Positions 10,642 to 22,956 of a stretch of DNA of 64,000 nt are shown here, one piece after another. The notes below the pieces were generated by a model. The model worked only from the letters and a program-made list of their open reading frames with translations. It was not told where the DNA came from and did not search any database. Within the stretch, counting starts at the first letter, position 1. Each line of letters starts with the position of its first letter. Made by a program: the position numbers and the translations under genes. This DNA is from Aculops lycopersici (Eukaryota; Arthropoda; Arachnida; Trombidiformes; Eriophyidae): the NCBI GenBank assembly GCA_015350385.1, contig WNKI01000004.1, positions 3,015,187 through 3,079,186 of the forward strand. The letters are read 5' to 3'.

Positions 10642-11013
10642 TTAGATAACTATCGCCTGAGCCTCTTTGGTAATCTTATCTTTGTATAATGCAGCGGCCT
10701 TACTGTTGTATTTCTCGGAGAAGGGCAATCGATCGCTCCAGTCCGGTTGGCTTTTGAAGAATTCCTTTGCCTTCTTGTTGCCCCCAATGCGCATCTTCTT
10801 TAGCTCCATCTCCTTCCAAATGTCCATTGTGATGGATCTAACAAAACTTAAATGCACACCTAAACCCCGATGTTTGCCTGAACAATCGAGACAAATCCAA
10901 ATGCCGTAAGTTACGCTGGCCCATTGTGGATTCCTGGCTCCACATTCGAAGCAAGAATTGTTGTCATCTACTTGACGGAGTTTGTTCAAAATGTCGGAAT
11001 TATTCATGGACAT
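10642..11013 (-). CDS. Stand-alone ArfGAP domain protein, ArfGAP1-like
   Basis: 123 aa. Seen: a complete zinc finger with C21, C24, C41 and C44 (C-x2-C-x16-C-x2-C), the catalytic arginine R49 in KHRGLGVHLSFVRS, and the domain end NSKAAALYKDKI. The sequence follows ArfGAP1 through the whole GAP domain and then stops; ArfGAP1 relatives have about 250-300 more residues with amphipathic ALPS lipid-packing sensors and a C-terminal tail. Known: the domain stimulates GTP hydrolysis on Arf1 in COPI traffic at the Golgi. Downstream room is only 209 bases before the convergent SNX9 gene, so the missing tail cannot sit in nearby exons unless they overlap that gene. No internal stop or frameshift. Could be a reduced gene, a duplicate, or a retained fragment. 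Confidence 0.82.
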   Translation of the reverse strand: MSMNNSDILNKLRQVDDNNSCFECGARNPQWASVTYGIWICLDCSGKHRGLGVHLSFVRSITMDIWKEMELKKMRIGGNKKAKEFFKSQPDWSDRLPFSEKYNSKAAALYKDKITKEAQAIVI

Positions 11014-11861
11014 GATTAAAGTTGCTATTGGATGGTAATAGAATAAATTCGAATTGATTCAATATATATTATCTATGATTTCTAGTTGCAATCAAATAAC
11101 AATAACTGTGACTATTATAGCTAGCTTGATAAATTCGACTAAAATGTTGCTAATATGTTGATAGGGATATAATTCGATGACTTGTATAACGATTGCAATA
11201 ACAATAGTAGAGGTAGATTGGAATAGGGAACTATCAATAGACTAGAATCCTCTAGACTGGACACCAAAGTGATAGGTGATGATGAGTTGAAAGCTACATG
11301 AGTTTTTGATGTGACAGCAATACCAAGAAATTTGTTGGCGATACTGCAAAGCAAAGGAGCTTGAGTGTGTTCCACTTTTGCAAGTTTATTTACAGTCTTA
11401 AAGGACACAATGCGCAAGCGCCTTTTCAAAAGGCGAATTGGCGCGGATTCCTGTGAGATGGAGTTGCTATATTTGTAAAGCCAATTTAGAAAGTTGCAGA
11501 CTAAAGATGAAAGATTGCTAGAAAGATTTATCTAGCTTGAATATTGATCTTGTCAACGAGACTCTCGGATGTATTAAATCACAAGTCTCGTAAGTGGTTG
11601 AGGTCATCTAGTCGGAGTCAGATATCTTCTATGCAATCGGGTAATGAAGCACGCAGAATCGCAAACTCTTTAGTTGTGTAAGTAGACATTTGATAGGTTC
11701 GGAGGGTGAATAATTCCTAATGGGAAAGTTGACTTCAATTCATTCGGACGAAAAAATATGTTAGGATGTTTGCATAATGATTATAAAATATGTATATATT
11801 TGCTTTTGTCTGTGCTTCGAACCCTTCCGTCGATATAAACTGAACCTCGTATAGCTTTTCA
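11014..11861. other. Spacer between ArfGAP and ING genes
   Basis: About 0.85 kb, both neighbours on the minus strand. It should hold the ING 3' UTR and ArfGAP promoter. A 96-codon minus-strand frame at 11139-11429 is Leu/Ser-rich and matches nothing I know. Otherwise nothing stands out. Confidence 0.35.
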
Positions 11862-12602
11862 CTATTTTTTCGGCTGATTCGAACGGTCACCTCTACAATT
11901 TGGACAATACCACTTGCCCTTTGGCTTTGATGTTAGGGATACGCAGTTGAAGTGGAACCATTCAATTTTACAGGCATCATTGTCGCAGCAAATCATGTCA
12001 CCATAACTAACTTGATGACAATGACAATACGTTGGCTCGGGCGACTCCCTACTACTACTCTTAGGTGCTGAGGATAATGCGGCTGAGGTTGAGTTCTTAT
12101 TGTTTACATTGCTCTTGTCTTTCTTATTGTCCTTGTCTTTACTTCCACTTTGCGAATTCGAGGTCTCAGCCCCATCCGAGGTGGCCACGTTGATTAATTT
12201 GAAATCATGATCTAATTCTCGAGATTTAATATCGAGTTGATCTAGAGCATCCTGAACAATAGCTAATTTATTATCGCTAATCTCTTGCATTTTGGCCAAA
12301 CAATGCTGCGTTGCCAATAACAACTTCAGTTGTCTCAGATCATTTGAGGTTCCATTTGTATGCCTACTGAATCTTGTCAGATTGCTCTCTAATTTGCTAA
12401 GCAATGATTCGTAATCTAGCTGCAACTCGTGTACCCTCGTAATTCGTCTCGACAAATCATTGGGTACATTCTCCACGAGATCAATGAAGTTTTCGATATA
12501 TCTCGCGACAAACTTCGGCGTGTCATTTGTCGCGGCTCCAACTTTGGGATTCATTCGGAAAGAGGGGTGTAGAAAGCTAAACTTGGAACTTGATAGTTCC
12601 AA
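11862..12602 (-). CDS. Inhibitor of growth (ING1/2-type) PHD-finger protein
   Basis: 246 aa from the first ATG, 230 aa from an in-frame ATG at 12554 (MNPKVG); the second is nearer the usual N terminus. Seen: the helical ING domain (YIENFIDLVENVPNDLSRR, then RVHELQLDYESLL), a charged Lys/Asp/Asn/Ser linker, and a C-terminal PHD finger (YCHCHQVSYGDMICCDN, then EWFHFNCV, then GKWYCPNCRGD) with the C4HC3 ligands in place and the ING signature Tyr, Met and Trp that form the H3K4me3 pocket. Known: ING proteins bring histone acetyltransferase or Sin3/HDAC complexes to H3K4me3 nucleosomes. The polybasic tail is very short (ends QPKK), while ING1/2 usually have a longer basic segment. Single exon. Confidence 0.93.
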   Translation of the reverse strand: MELSSSKFSFLHPSFRMNPKVGAATNDTPKFVARYIENFIDLVENVPNDLSRRITRVHELQLDYESLLSKLESNLTRFSRHTNGTSNDLRQLKLLLATQHCLAKMQEISDNKLAIVQDALDQLDIKSRELDHDFKLINVATSDGAETSNSQSGSKDKDNKKDKSNVNNKNSTSAALSSAPKSSSRESPEPTYCHCHQVSYGDMICCDNDACKIEWFHFNCVSLTSKPKGKWYCPNCRGDRSNQPKK

Positions 12603-15600
12603 ACTTATTCTTGAGTTTGGAAGAAGTTTGTCTTGATAATTTAGTATACTGGTTAAATATAAACTTTATCAGATCAGATTGATACAGTTAATAAGCTTTC
12701 AATGGTTGTGTCAAGAATATCGATTGCATTTGTTTGGTCTCAACTGTGAACGAAAACATAAACTGTTTTTGTGTTCGTTGGAATAAACTGCAGTTTGAAC
12801 CGGCGCGTGAAGAAATTGTCGCTAGTTTTCCTGCGGACTTGAGCGCGTCGCGCTTCTTTTCTTTTGCAGCGAACTGTACAACTTTTCGCTAGCAATCGTT
12901 TACAGCAAGTCGGCAAAGTTTTATCGGCAAATCCTTTTGGAGCTCGCGCCGCAGATATAAACCTTTGGAATCTGATACACTACCCATTCTCTACAACATG
13001 TGACACCTGTAGGCTAAATCTAATCTGGGCCTATGTTTCGGCAAACAGTTAAGATAAGCTCATCGTGCCTGCACCTGCAAGTCACCTTATAAGCTAATGC
13101 ATCGATAGGTCTCGGCACAAGCTTGCCACATAGGATGGCGTTTCTAAATCGATGCTCTTATTGAATCAATATTCAGGTATAGAGGCGATACAGATCGATG
13201 CGATATAGATCGGTACCCAATAAAGATCTTTTTGCAGACTTGGATAACCTAAAAGAGTCTAGCCTACTACGAGATATTGATGGTACGAATATTGGCGTCT
13301 TACAAAACGACACACTGTTGCCCTTTCCATAGAAATCCTCTTGATTTTTGCTGCTGACATTTAATCATCTTGGGATAGTCGCCTCATTGATTTTATCCAA
13401 GTGTGAAGTAGTAAGATAAGATGCAACTTAGTTCATCTGATAAACCATGGGAGCAAACGACGCCCAAGGGATTCCATATTTAGAACTCGCAGCTGTTAAA
13501 TAAAATTGATAAATTGAGGATCGTTAGTAAATAAGACATTTCAAAGGAAAACTCCATTCATGATTATTTCCAGAAAGTATAATGTTTCTATTCTAATGTA
13601 GCTGTTTCGTATAGACCAGTCACCTATCAATCATGAGCTACAACAATCATGAGGAAACTGAAAGTAGGCGAGGAATCGACTGGCCTCAGCCAGCAGCGGC
13701 AACAAGTAGTTGTCGAATACATAACTGTAATCTGGGTTAAAATAGGCTAGCGATTGTATACAAATTTCCTAGTTTGAGTCAGTTTTGAGATTTCACTGTG
13801 CGATCAGTTGGAGTTTATTCTTCGATCAAAAGGGATACTCGAATTAGTGGCAAGCCGTCGGTGTCGAAAATTGACCCGAACGAAAGAGATAGAGAGAAAA
13901 GACCGATTATTGTCGTCATCTCTTTTATGCGCCACCACCACCCCTACTACTACTACTACTACAGATACAACCAACCACCAATAAGTTGATGGTTGGCTCA
14001 CATCCTCAATCTATCAAACTACATGGGGTTTGCTGGCCAGATTATAGCATAAAACAGATATTAGTGCGGCACCCAGCTCTCATTAGCTGGTTCGGTTAGT
14101 TTGCTCGTTTAAATGCGTCTAACCGTCGAAAAATTAACTCCAATCTAAATTCGGGGTTAAGTTGTGCGATTTTCTTGATTCCAGTGGCAGTTTGGCTTTT
14201 CTATCTGCTTGTTATTGTTGTTGTCGGCTGTGGTCGTGATGGTTGTGGTAAGATTATAAGGATACCTGAGTGATAAAGGAACAGGAGAGGGTGACACACA
14301 GACACACTAGCGCCAGCGTTGAGGTAACACTTTCCTGCATATCGCTTGGCGGGCGAGTGAGCAGGCAACAGGTGAGAGTGGGGCTCGAAAGGAGATACTG
14401 GGTTTGGCTGTCGCCACACAACGAGTTTATCAACACAATGAATTGATAAATGAGTCGTCGGCTCGACTTTGGAAACTGAACTCCGAGTTTTAGATTGGCG
14501 GCTTGCTTAATTTGTTGCCATTGCCATTGCTATTGTATACAAATTATCGTTGCTGCTAACCCCCTCCTCTGGCATCAAGTCTATTCAAGTCCAACCGCAG
14601 CGACCACCAAAGGATAGTAACAAAGCCAGCCTGTTGCTGGTTGCTTGGTCGTCTGGCAAATTTTTTGCGCGTCCTTGTTAGCATCAAAGTCGCGTACAAC
14701 TACAGCAAGCCGCATCGTCTATGTCGACAAACACAAACTACTGGCCGACATAACAAGGTTCGAGGAACAGCCAGGTGAATAACGCAACACAAAGCAACCA
14801 CCGAATCGTACGCGAATCAGAGCATCTGTTGGATTCAGCGCTGGCTGATCGAGAGGAGAGCGGGAATCATAAAGAGAGAAAGAATTCCTTTCTTTGTTGA
14901 GTCGACCGATAATAGTGTTTGCGCACGGACCCGTCAGCCAGCAACAAAGTGTTGAGCTTGCCAGTGCGCTGAGCTTAGCAAAAGTTTGTTGCTGTCGTTG
15001 GATAATCACATTAGTCATCTGGCAAGACTAGGAGGCTTCAGTGGTGGTGGCGGCGGCGGCGATACTTGTAACGGTAGGCGAGTTCGCAGTTAGCGCTTTA
15101 GGCATGGGAGCTGAAATATTTAGACTGCCAGTAAATCAGTCTGTCGTTAGAGCAGCTAGCTAGCTGATGGTTGGAGGTAGATTCGGCTCGCCGCACAAAG
15201 CGATTTGGCGTCGCCTCTTGGCCCTCCGTTGGTTTGGTTCGGTTCGGCTCGGTTTGGAAAGGGTCCAGTTTAGTCCTGGTTCTCAGGTTACCCACAACAC
15301 TCGGGCCGCCACAGCTACACTCACACTGTTTCTACACGCTCTGCTTAGAATAGAATCATAAACACAACCACAGGTTAGCTTGCCTTCTATTGAAATTTGC
15401 CCAATTTCAATAGAATTGATTTGCAAACTTGCGCGACAACCAAACTTGCAATGGAGATTATTCGCTCGGTTGGACATTCGACATCAACCAAACTAGTAAC
15501 GAGGGAGAGAGTGAGAGTCGGGCAACTTATCGATCTATCGATCGATGGGATTCCTCTTGTGAGTTGAGCTGCTCGCAAGTTTCCCTTGGCCATAAAGCGA

Positions 15601-15971
15601 GTGAGAAGAACGGGGAGCGGATCAGCTGGGCGACGTCATGAGCATCAACTTGATCGCTCACGCTTATGTTCATGTTTTTTACTTCCTCTCTCTCCCCCTC
15701 TATCTTACCTGTCTGTCCCTTTGATTGTCCATTTCTTCTCGGTAGGTTAACCAGAGTAAGTGAGAGCCCAAGAGCAACAGCAACATCCAGGCGCACGAGT
15801 TACTCTCGCCTCAAGGTCGCCTGTTGCTTGGTTGGCGAGCTCGCTTTCCCGTTCTCTTGTTGCCTCGCTCGTTATTATCCAAGTCGAGGGGAAGGATACA
15901 CAAAGAGAAACCACCACAAGCGAGTGCTGGTTTCCAGTTACACGTAGACCAAATTTCCTACATCATCAGCA

Positions 15972-15999
15972 TCGTCGTCGTCGTCGTCGTCGTCGTCGT
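15972..15999. repeat. (TCG)n microsatellite
   Basis: About nine TCG/GTC units in noncoding DNA. Confidence 0.85.
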
Positions 16000-18900
16000 T
16001 GCAAAAAGAAGTTGGCCAACATCAAAGGCGCTGATTAGTCGTCAATGGGATCGACGGCCAACTAACTAACTAACTAACCTGTCGCTTTAACTTGAGTTGG
16101 AGGCCAACATAAACATTAAGCGCGAGCTAAGAGGCGAGATCAGCGCGTTAGTTCCGCATTGCTGTTGTCTTTGCTGCCGCCGCCGCCATCGCTCGTCAAT
16201 GCTTCCATGTTAGAAAGAGAATTGGCCGACAACCTGTAGCTCGCCATCTCTTTGGACCAGATATGCGGTCGGCCGCTGAGAGCGGAAGCAGCCAGCCGCA
16301 TGATCTCCGGCTTGTCATTGGATTCAACGAAAACGAACGAGCAAAAGCGAAAACAACAACGAGAACAACGGAGTCAACAGCCAGAGCCAGAGCAGCAGCA
16401 ACAAGTGGCTGGTCGACGAGTAACGGCTAGTAGTTGCAACAAACCGAGAGGAGACCAACCGAAAGCAACGACAACAAAAGCCTCCCCCTCTCTGCTCAAC
16501 AACCTTTACCTTGACTCTCCCTCGAGCTCAGCCGAGTATCCTTGCTGCAACTAATTGGATTTGGTGGGAAGTTTGTGGCTCTCTCAGCTGGTATTTGATG
16601 TCTGATTATCCAAAGGGAACTGAGACTAAAGCGGGATGGAGAGGCAAAACAAAGTGACACTTTGATGGATGGGGGTCAGTGGAGTTGGTGCAGAGGACTA
16701 GGGTAACATTGTGTGCTCGCTCCGCTTGGCGCCACAAATCATCCAGTTAGCGATTTTAGCGTCGTCCAATTGGCTTGCCAACTGGCGACTCGCAAGCGGC
16801 CGCGGCTACACTAAGTGGCCATCCATCCATCCAGGTAAAACGAGCGGCCGGCGAGCTGCTGCTGTTGTACGCGTTGAAAGCTAATGCACATTTAGTCGTG
16901 TACTCGTAGCCGTCGCCGAGTTGTCGCCAGCCATCAATTAGAGCGAGCAAAGTGTCTCCGCTCATCCGCTAGCCGCTTCGCCACTTCGACGTTCCCCTCT
17001 CCCCTAAAAATGCACTAGCTGGTTGTCTGATTGGTCGGCGAGTTAGCGAGCCACCTAGAAACTTGTAGATTGAAACTTCAGATAAAAGCAACAAGGATGA
17101 CGAGACAAGACAGGATCGATCGAGTGGTGGAAGGCAAGTTGTAGGGACAGAGAGCGAGTGAGCCAGCGAGAGAGAGGGAGAGAGAACTGGGAAAAGAGAT
17201 ACCAATTGAACGCATTGACTCGCCGACCATCAAACTCATTTGCCTGAATTTGCAACTAGAGAGGGTCGCAGCTTCTTAGTTGTTCTAATATAAATTCCAT
17301 TATATTCAATTCATGTTGCTTGCTCTTTTCAGCTACCCAATTACCACCTGAGAGTTTTGGCTGGCCGGCTGGGAGTAGTTGGCTGCAACGATTCAGGTAT
17401 GGAGGTTTCGCTGAGTTGGTGGCACGAGTTACGTGTTTAAGTGTGAGGTTCTCGTACAGGTGAAGTTCTCGCTCGCTAACAAATTAGTTTGCCGCCTCCG
17501 TTTCTTTCCTGCACGTAGAGGCGGTAGCAACAAGTGGCGACGAGCGACAAAATGGGAAGTTTGCACAACCACCGGTTGCTGGCGCTGGCGCTCGCCTTTG
17601 GTCAGGTTGGAGTTCTAGCGACGAGCAGAGTGGAAGTTGGCTTGCAGTTGAAAGAAAGACGACAACAAACACTGACCGCAGCTTTCTGGTGATATTTACT
17701 TTTATTTTTATTTTTACTTTTACCCCTCTGGCTGATTGCACACTTGCTCTAGTTTTCGCCACCAACCACTCGCCTCTGGTTATTCCGCTTCCCCCTCTCA
17801 AGGTTCCAGGTGGTTTGCTACTCTCGGGCTACTTTTGTAACTTTCATTGGCGGCTAGCGCGCGTGCAAAAATAGGAATCAAAATCAAAACCAACTCACAA
17901 TGGACACAAGATACAGAGCTCGAATAGAACGAAACGCTATCGCAACTCCTTCTGCCCGCCGATCGCCTTCAAGTCATTAGTGTGAGCAATTGTGTTGACA
18001 CAAGTTTGCAATCAGCTAGCTATGACTTATGGCTGCAAGCAAGTGAGCAACTCGCTTGTTACAATTGCTTGCTTGCTTGCTCGCTTATAACCATAAGTGT
18101 AGTGCTCGCTCGTCTCACTGAGTCGGTGGGCCGGTTGATTCTAGAGTCGAAATCAGAATTAGAATCTCTCTCCTTGTTAGCTAACCCGTAAGTAAAATCA
18201 TGTCGCGCGCGCGAGACTTCAAATATAAACTCCGGCTCTAAGAGGCAGAGCAAATCCAACAGATCTGCTAGTGTGTAGAAGTAAAGCCGACTAAACTTAC
18301 CTGCGCCAGATTGTGAGGGAGGAAAACACAATCGACATTTACTCGTCGGCGGCCACGTCTACGGCGACGGCGACAGAAGCGGCAGCAGTAGCTGTAGAGA
18401 AAACGGACGCGACGTTGCGGTCACACCTGGCCAGTTGTTGAGACTTAAACTCTAGTGCAGGTGCTCGCTGCTTGTTTGGCAAACACAACTAGGTGATTAC
18501 AGCTACCTGTTGACTTTGCAAAGACCACTAACCATAAGTGGGTAAGCGACACTTTTGGCTCAGTCTCTCTTTATTTCGGTCGCTCGCTTGTAGCGTCGTA
18601 ACCGAGTGACGAAAAACATGATAGCTGCCAGAGAGTCAGTTGGCCGACGGACTCTTTAAGTTGCTGAGATCTCACTCTCTTACTCAATCTTTTGTGTTAC
18701 TCCCACCAGTTGCATGCGAACATACGAATGGGGCCAAACAGAGAGGAAGTGGAGGGCAAAATTTCTTTAGGCGTCAGAGGGGCAAGCGGATTCAAGATTA
18801 GTTGGCCAGAGAAGCGAGTGCATTTTTATCCTTTTAACTTGAACTTGAATTGGCCGCGACGCCGGCCAACTGAAGCCTCGAGTGGCCTTAAAAAGAGAGC

Positions 18901-21042
18901 TGAAACTCGGATTGGGAGCCATTGACTTGCTGGCGGCGAGGAGCGTGTGTTGCGTAACGGAAATTTCAAGTACCACCGTGTAGTCGTGTATCAGCTTGCT
19001 TGTTAGTGCGCTTGCTGAGGCAACAAGTGCGAACAAGAGAAGTGGCAACAAAAAAGAGCTACCCGACGACGACGAGTTGATGATAGCGACGAGACGACAA
19101 TAAGTTTAGCCCCTTTAATCCACCTGTTGAGCCTAGTTTATAACTTTCTCTCCCTCTTGCTCTTTTTAGCCGACTGCTCATCTATTTGACAAACGACCAG
19201 GTGAAAGTGACAGTAACGGTGACAGTGAAAGTAAAAGTCACACCATGAGCAGAAACTGGACCACTAATGCTAAAAGCGACGCCAACAACACGCACAATGA
19301 TTATGTTAATGAATATGAAAATGGACGAGCACATTAACATTGACAGTTTAGTTTGCTTTGGTCCAGTTCATTTTGTTGCCTCACTTACCACTCTCATGTT
19401 GGCAGTTAAGTGAGAATCAGCTGAAGAGTTCACACAAGCAACACAACCACAACCACAATCACTTGTTGCTCCACTAATAGAAAAATACCACTTTCTTTTG
19501 GCATGAAATGGAGCCTCTGAATAGAAGGCGCGACAAGTGGTTGGTGTAGCGGTCAGTTGCATTTTATTCAGTGCTAGTTGACTGGATGCAACTGCTAGTC
19601 TATTTGCGAGCGATTTAAATATAAATTTCCACGGGCTCACTCGTGGGGTGTTTCTCTATTCTGAATAACTAAATGCGATCCAAAAACTACCTCCACTACC
19701 ACTTTTGTTAGCTGATTCTGTTACCAGATGAAGATAGTTTATCAAATGGGCGATAGCGGCAGCAGTGTTAGTGGTGAGAGCAACAACTTGAACCAGAAAA
19801 TAGAGTAGCTCGTCTAACTTAACACCTCCTGCGTAGCCTAAATGGATGGCAATGATGATTATTTTGTTGTTAATGTTACCTTCAAACACCGCCGCCGCCG
19901 CCTCCTCCTACAACCTTTGCCGAGATAAACTCCCTCTCTTTATCTCCGACCTGCTAAATATGAATTTCTACTATCCAAGTTTTGTGCGCCTCTCATCTAG
20001 CCGGTGGGCTAATTACGTAACCAAATTGGGGCTTTAGTTACGCAACAGCACGGTGGCGTCAGCAAAAGCAGCAGCAGCAGCAACATCAACAGTAGCAATT
20101 GCAATCTAAACTGGACCAAACTTTGAACTCTAAAACGCTTTGCGATGTGCGTAGCTTGGAAATCGGACTCAACAAATTTGAACTGATTGATCGGCTTAAG
20201 TGGTCGCGAGTTGGTTCTTTAGATTTAGGGGTTACAAGAAGTTCGAGTCGTTGGTGTTGTTTTGGTTTTTGCTCTTAGGTGCCGCCGAGTGTTTACCTCC
20301 AATTAGTCATCCAAGTTGCAGGCGCCAACGCTGACACTTACCTGTACCTGACCACCGCTCGCTAAGGCGATTAATTAGCGCAAGTTAGTTATTTGTTGCC
20401 GCTTATTTGTTGTCGCCCTCTCAGAGTCTCCTCTTCTGAATTGACTGGCCAATCGGTGGATTTGTAAGTTGAATTGGAGAACGCCATTTGCGCATGTATA
20501 TTTTTAGATGAATTCCCAGGGTTACGACCGGATTGCAACAAGTGGGCAGTTAGTGGTGCACTTTTTGCTCGCGACTCCCATAGGTCCAAGTGTCGCAGGT
20601 AGTCATCACATTCACAATCATCACACCTGTCGGCCATGGATCGATTGGATGGTCTTTTTCCGACAGAAAAGAGTAAACTCGACTAAACGATTGCCATCAC
20701 AAGCATTACCAAGCAAAGCGATTGATGGGCGCGTCCAGTCGATCGAGTTCGATGTCGCCATCATTCAAGAAATTTTGTCTAAATAAGCTGGTAATTTTTC
20801 TCTTGCAACGTCCAATTAAATTATAAATTAAACATCTATCGGCGCCTGTGTATTCTAATACCCACTCATTTGCACATTCCTCCTATGACCATCAACATAA
20901 CCATAATGATTGATTGCCGCCGAGGGTTTGGCCAGCCGAGTTGATTGTATGGCCAACCTCCTCTCACCGGATCTCCGTTCACCTGAAGTCTAGCTTCGTC
21001 AGTCTAGTATGTCCGACTAACGAAACTCCTCTTCGTTTTTAG

Positions 21043-21069
21043 CCATATAAAAAGTCATGAGTTTCAGTC
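21043..21069 (+). promoter_or_regulatory. Possible TATA box and initiator
   Basis: TATAAAAA at 21043-21050 followed by TTTCAGTCG with an arthropod-type initiator TCAGTC at 21064-21069. The spacing is about 7-8 bases shorter than the usual TATA-to-start distance. A 26-codon frame begins at 21094 just downstream. Weak support; could be chance. Confidence 0.22.
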
Positions 21070-22120
21070 GTCGCTAGCTCAACAGCAATCGAGATGATGA
21101 AGACGGAGACAAAAACTACGGGGCCACGCGAGATTAATGAACTTGATCCAAGAGGGGTCTTAGTCGCCGCCTAATCACACTGCACTTGACCAGCTGATTT
21201 GATTTCCGCTCATCAATAGCCATCATCGTTTGCGTTCAAGCAACAACCGCGAACCCATCATCTAATCCTTTGTCTAATCAACAGGTCAAACCACTGGCCA
21301 GAGTCAATATCCGGTGCGCGCGCAAAAAAAACTAGATCATTGTTCTTATTTTGTTGTTGTTGTTGCTGCTGAGACTGCTTTCGCTTCAACCAGAAAGCAA
21401 CTTCCTCACTTGTGTTTCGTCTCTCAGTTTAGTGTCTCAATCTCTTTCGTTGGGCTAGGACATTCAAACCACTGGACTAGCGGAACGAATCTGCAGCACG
21501 CCCGACTACTGACTCAATTTTTCACGTTGCCAACACGAAGACCTCCATCCATTCATCTATCTATCTAGTAGTTAGATTTTTTTCCCTCTTGCTCGCATGG
21601 GAAACAGATAGAGCTACAACCAAAAACCTTGCACTTGAACTCTGGTAACTAAATCTGTGGCAATTTGTCTCCATTGTGTAGCGCCGCCGGAAGTGGCTAA
21701 TGAAAGCTGGAGAATTATGAGCAAGAGTTTTCCAACTTTAAAACATATGTATATGTAAGAATGAATAAACTAGTTGAGCGCCCACTCGTGAATGGAGCTC
21801 ATTAAAGTTATGAGATCGTTCATCACTAGATCTAAATGAATCTAAACGAACAGCAACAAATTTTCCTCTCGCTTCCCTTCGAAGTGTCGACTGGGTGAAT
21901 TACGACCAGCAGTCAATAAAACGCGCCAGCTATCATAGTGGCGCCAAACTAACTCTCGGCAACCTGTTCGCGCCTCTCCTTTGGGTCAGGCATACGAGAT
22001 TGCGGTTATATTAGCCACAAGTTTGACATGGCGAGTTCACTATGCTAGACTCCAGTTCGTTGCGTTTATTACTCGCACGCAGGTGAACTTGACGCTCGGT
22101 GGCGGCAATCTAGTTGCTGC

Positions 22121-22200
22121 TGTGGTTGTGGTTGTGGTTGCGGTTGCGGTTGCGGTTGCGGTTGCGGTTGTAGTTGTAGTTGTTACCGTTACCGTTACTA
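22121..22200. repeat. GTTGYG/GTTGTA hexanucleotide-like array
   Basis: Successive GTGGTT, GCGGTT and GTAGTT units, ending in ACCGTT units; unit variants occur in blocks, as expected from slippage. Confidence 0.8.
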
Positions 22201-22700
22201 TCGCGCAACAACAGCATCAAGAAGCAACAAGTGGCAACAACCCGCGAGCGCGCGCTTTTGCACAACAGCTAAACACTTGGCGCACGACAACAACAATGAC
22301 TCACTCACTTAAACTGGCAAGCTAACTGGCATCAAGCTATACCCGACCACAAAGCTGACCAAAAACATCCACCGCAACCGCAAAGGCAACCGCTAAAACA
22401 TAGCCAACCCCTTCCCTTTGAACTATGCGAGCTCCATGCTGGTAATTGAGCTCAAACTTCAACTTTCTAACCTGGCAAGCAAAAGGAGCGGCAGCAGCAG
22501 TAGCAGCTTACCTGCTCAACTCTTCCATTACTGGCGACCAAACTGAGCCGACCGCTTTGTGCGGATGGACATGTTGAATCAATCAAGAGCACGGACGCCA
22601 GCAATCTGGATAGTGTTACCCGTGGCCACTTTGCGCGCCTGAAAATCCAAATTTCACGCTCGATTGTGTTTAGTATCTTCGTCACCTTGGTCACCGTGCG

Positions 22701-22904
22701 TCTCTCTCTCTCTCTNNNNNNNNNNNNNNNNNNNNNNNNNNNNNNNNNNNNNNNNNNNNNNNNNNNNNNNNNNNNNNNNNNNNNNNNNNNNNNNNNNNNN
22801 NNNNNNNNNNNNNNNNNNNNNNNNNNNNNNNNNNNNNNNNNNNNNNNNNNNNNNNNNNNNNNNNNNNNNNNNNNNNNNNNNNNNNNNNNNNNNNNNNNNN
22901 NNNN

Positions 22905-22955
<51 letters not shown>
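22701..22955. repeat. (TC)n microsatellite interrupted by assembly gap
   Basis: TC repeats run at 22701-22715 and again at 22905-22955, on both sides of the N run. The gap is therefore most simply a long TC array that the assembly could not resolve. Confidence 0.85.
22716..22904. other. Assembly gap (189 N)
   Basis: Run of N inside a TC microsatellite. Reading frames reported across it are artefacts. Confidence 0.99.

Positions 22956-22956
<1 letters not shown>

Larger units (their letters stand above)
12603..22715. other. Gene-poor region, left part (to the assembly gap)
   Basis: About 10 kb with no frame that looks like protein on either strand; the small frames present are simple-sequence or overlap each other. 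It holds the ING promoter at the left. Visible content: a TCG run (15972-15999), CTAA repeats (about 16062-16077), dispersed CAACAAGTGG-type words (16399, 17528, 19533, 20536, 22225), CAACAGGTG words (14366, 19120 on the minus strand), CCGGAAGTGG at 21687-21696, and a GGTTGY hexamer array at 22121-22200. Several strong splice-donor-like words occur (for example minus-strand CAGGTAAGTTT at about 18296-18306) without exons I could attach. Probably regulatory and/or noncoding transcribed DNA. Confidence 0.4.

Noticed and set aside
11139..11429. 96-codon minus-strand frame between ArfGAP and ING genes
   Set aside because: No domain or family signal, unremarkable start, and likely within the ING 3' UTR.
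12864..13052. 62-codon plus-strand frame upstream of the ING gene
   Set aside because: No family resemblance, isolated, and in a probable promoter region.
17689..18331. Strong minus-strand GTAAGTTT donor near 18300 as evidence for a hidden coding gene
   Set aside because: No coding exon before or after it could be put in frame; kept only as a hint of noncoding transcription.
21094..21174. 26-codon frame with an LDPRG motif, after a TATA-like box, reminiscent of tarsal-less/polished rice peptides
   Set aside because: The diagnostic LDPTGxY is not matched, the peptide is longer than the usual 11 residues, and there are no sister frames nearby.
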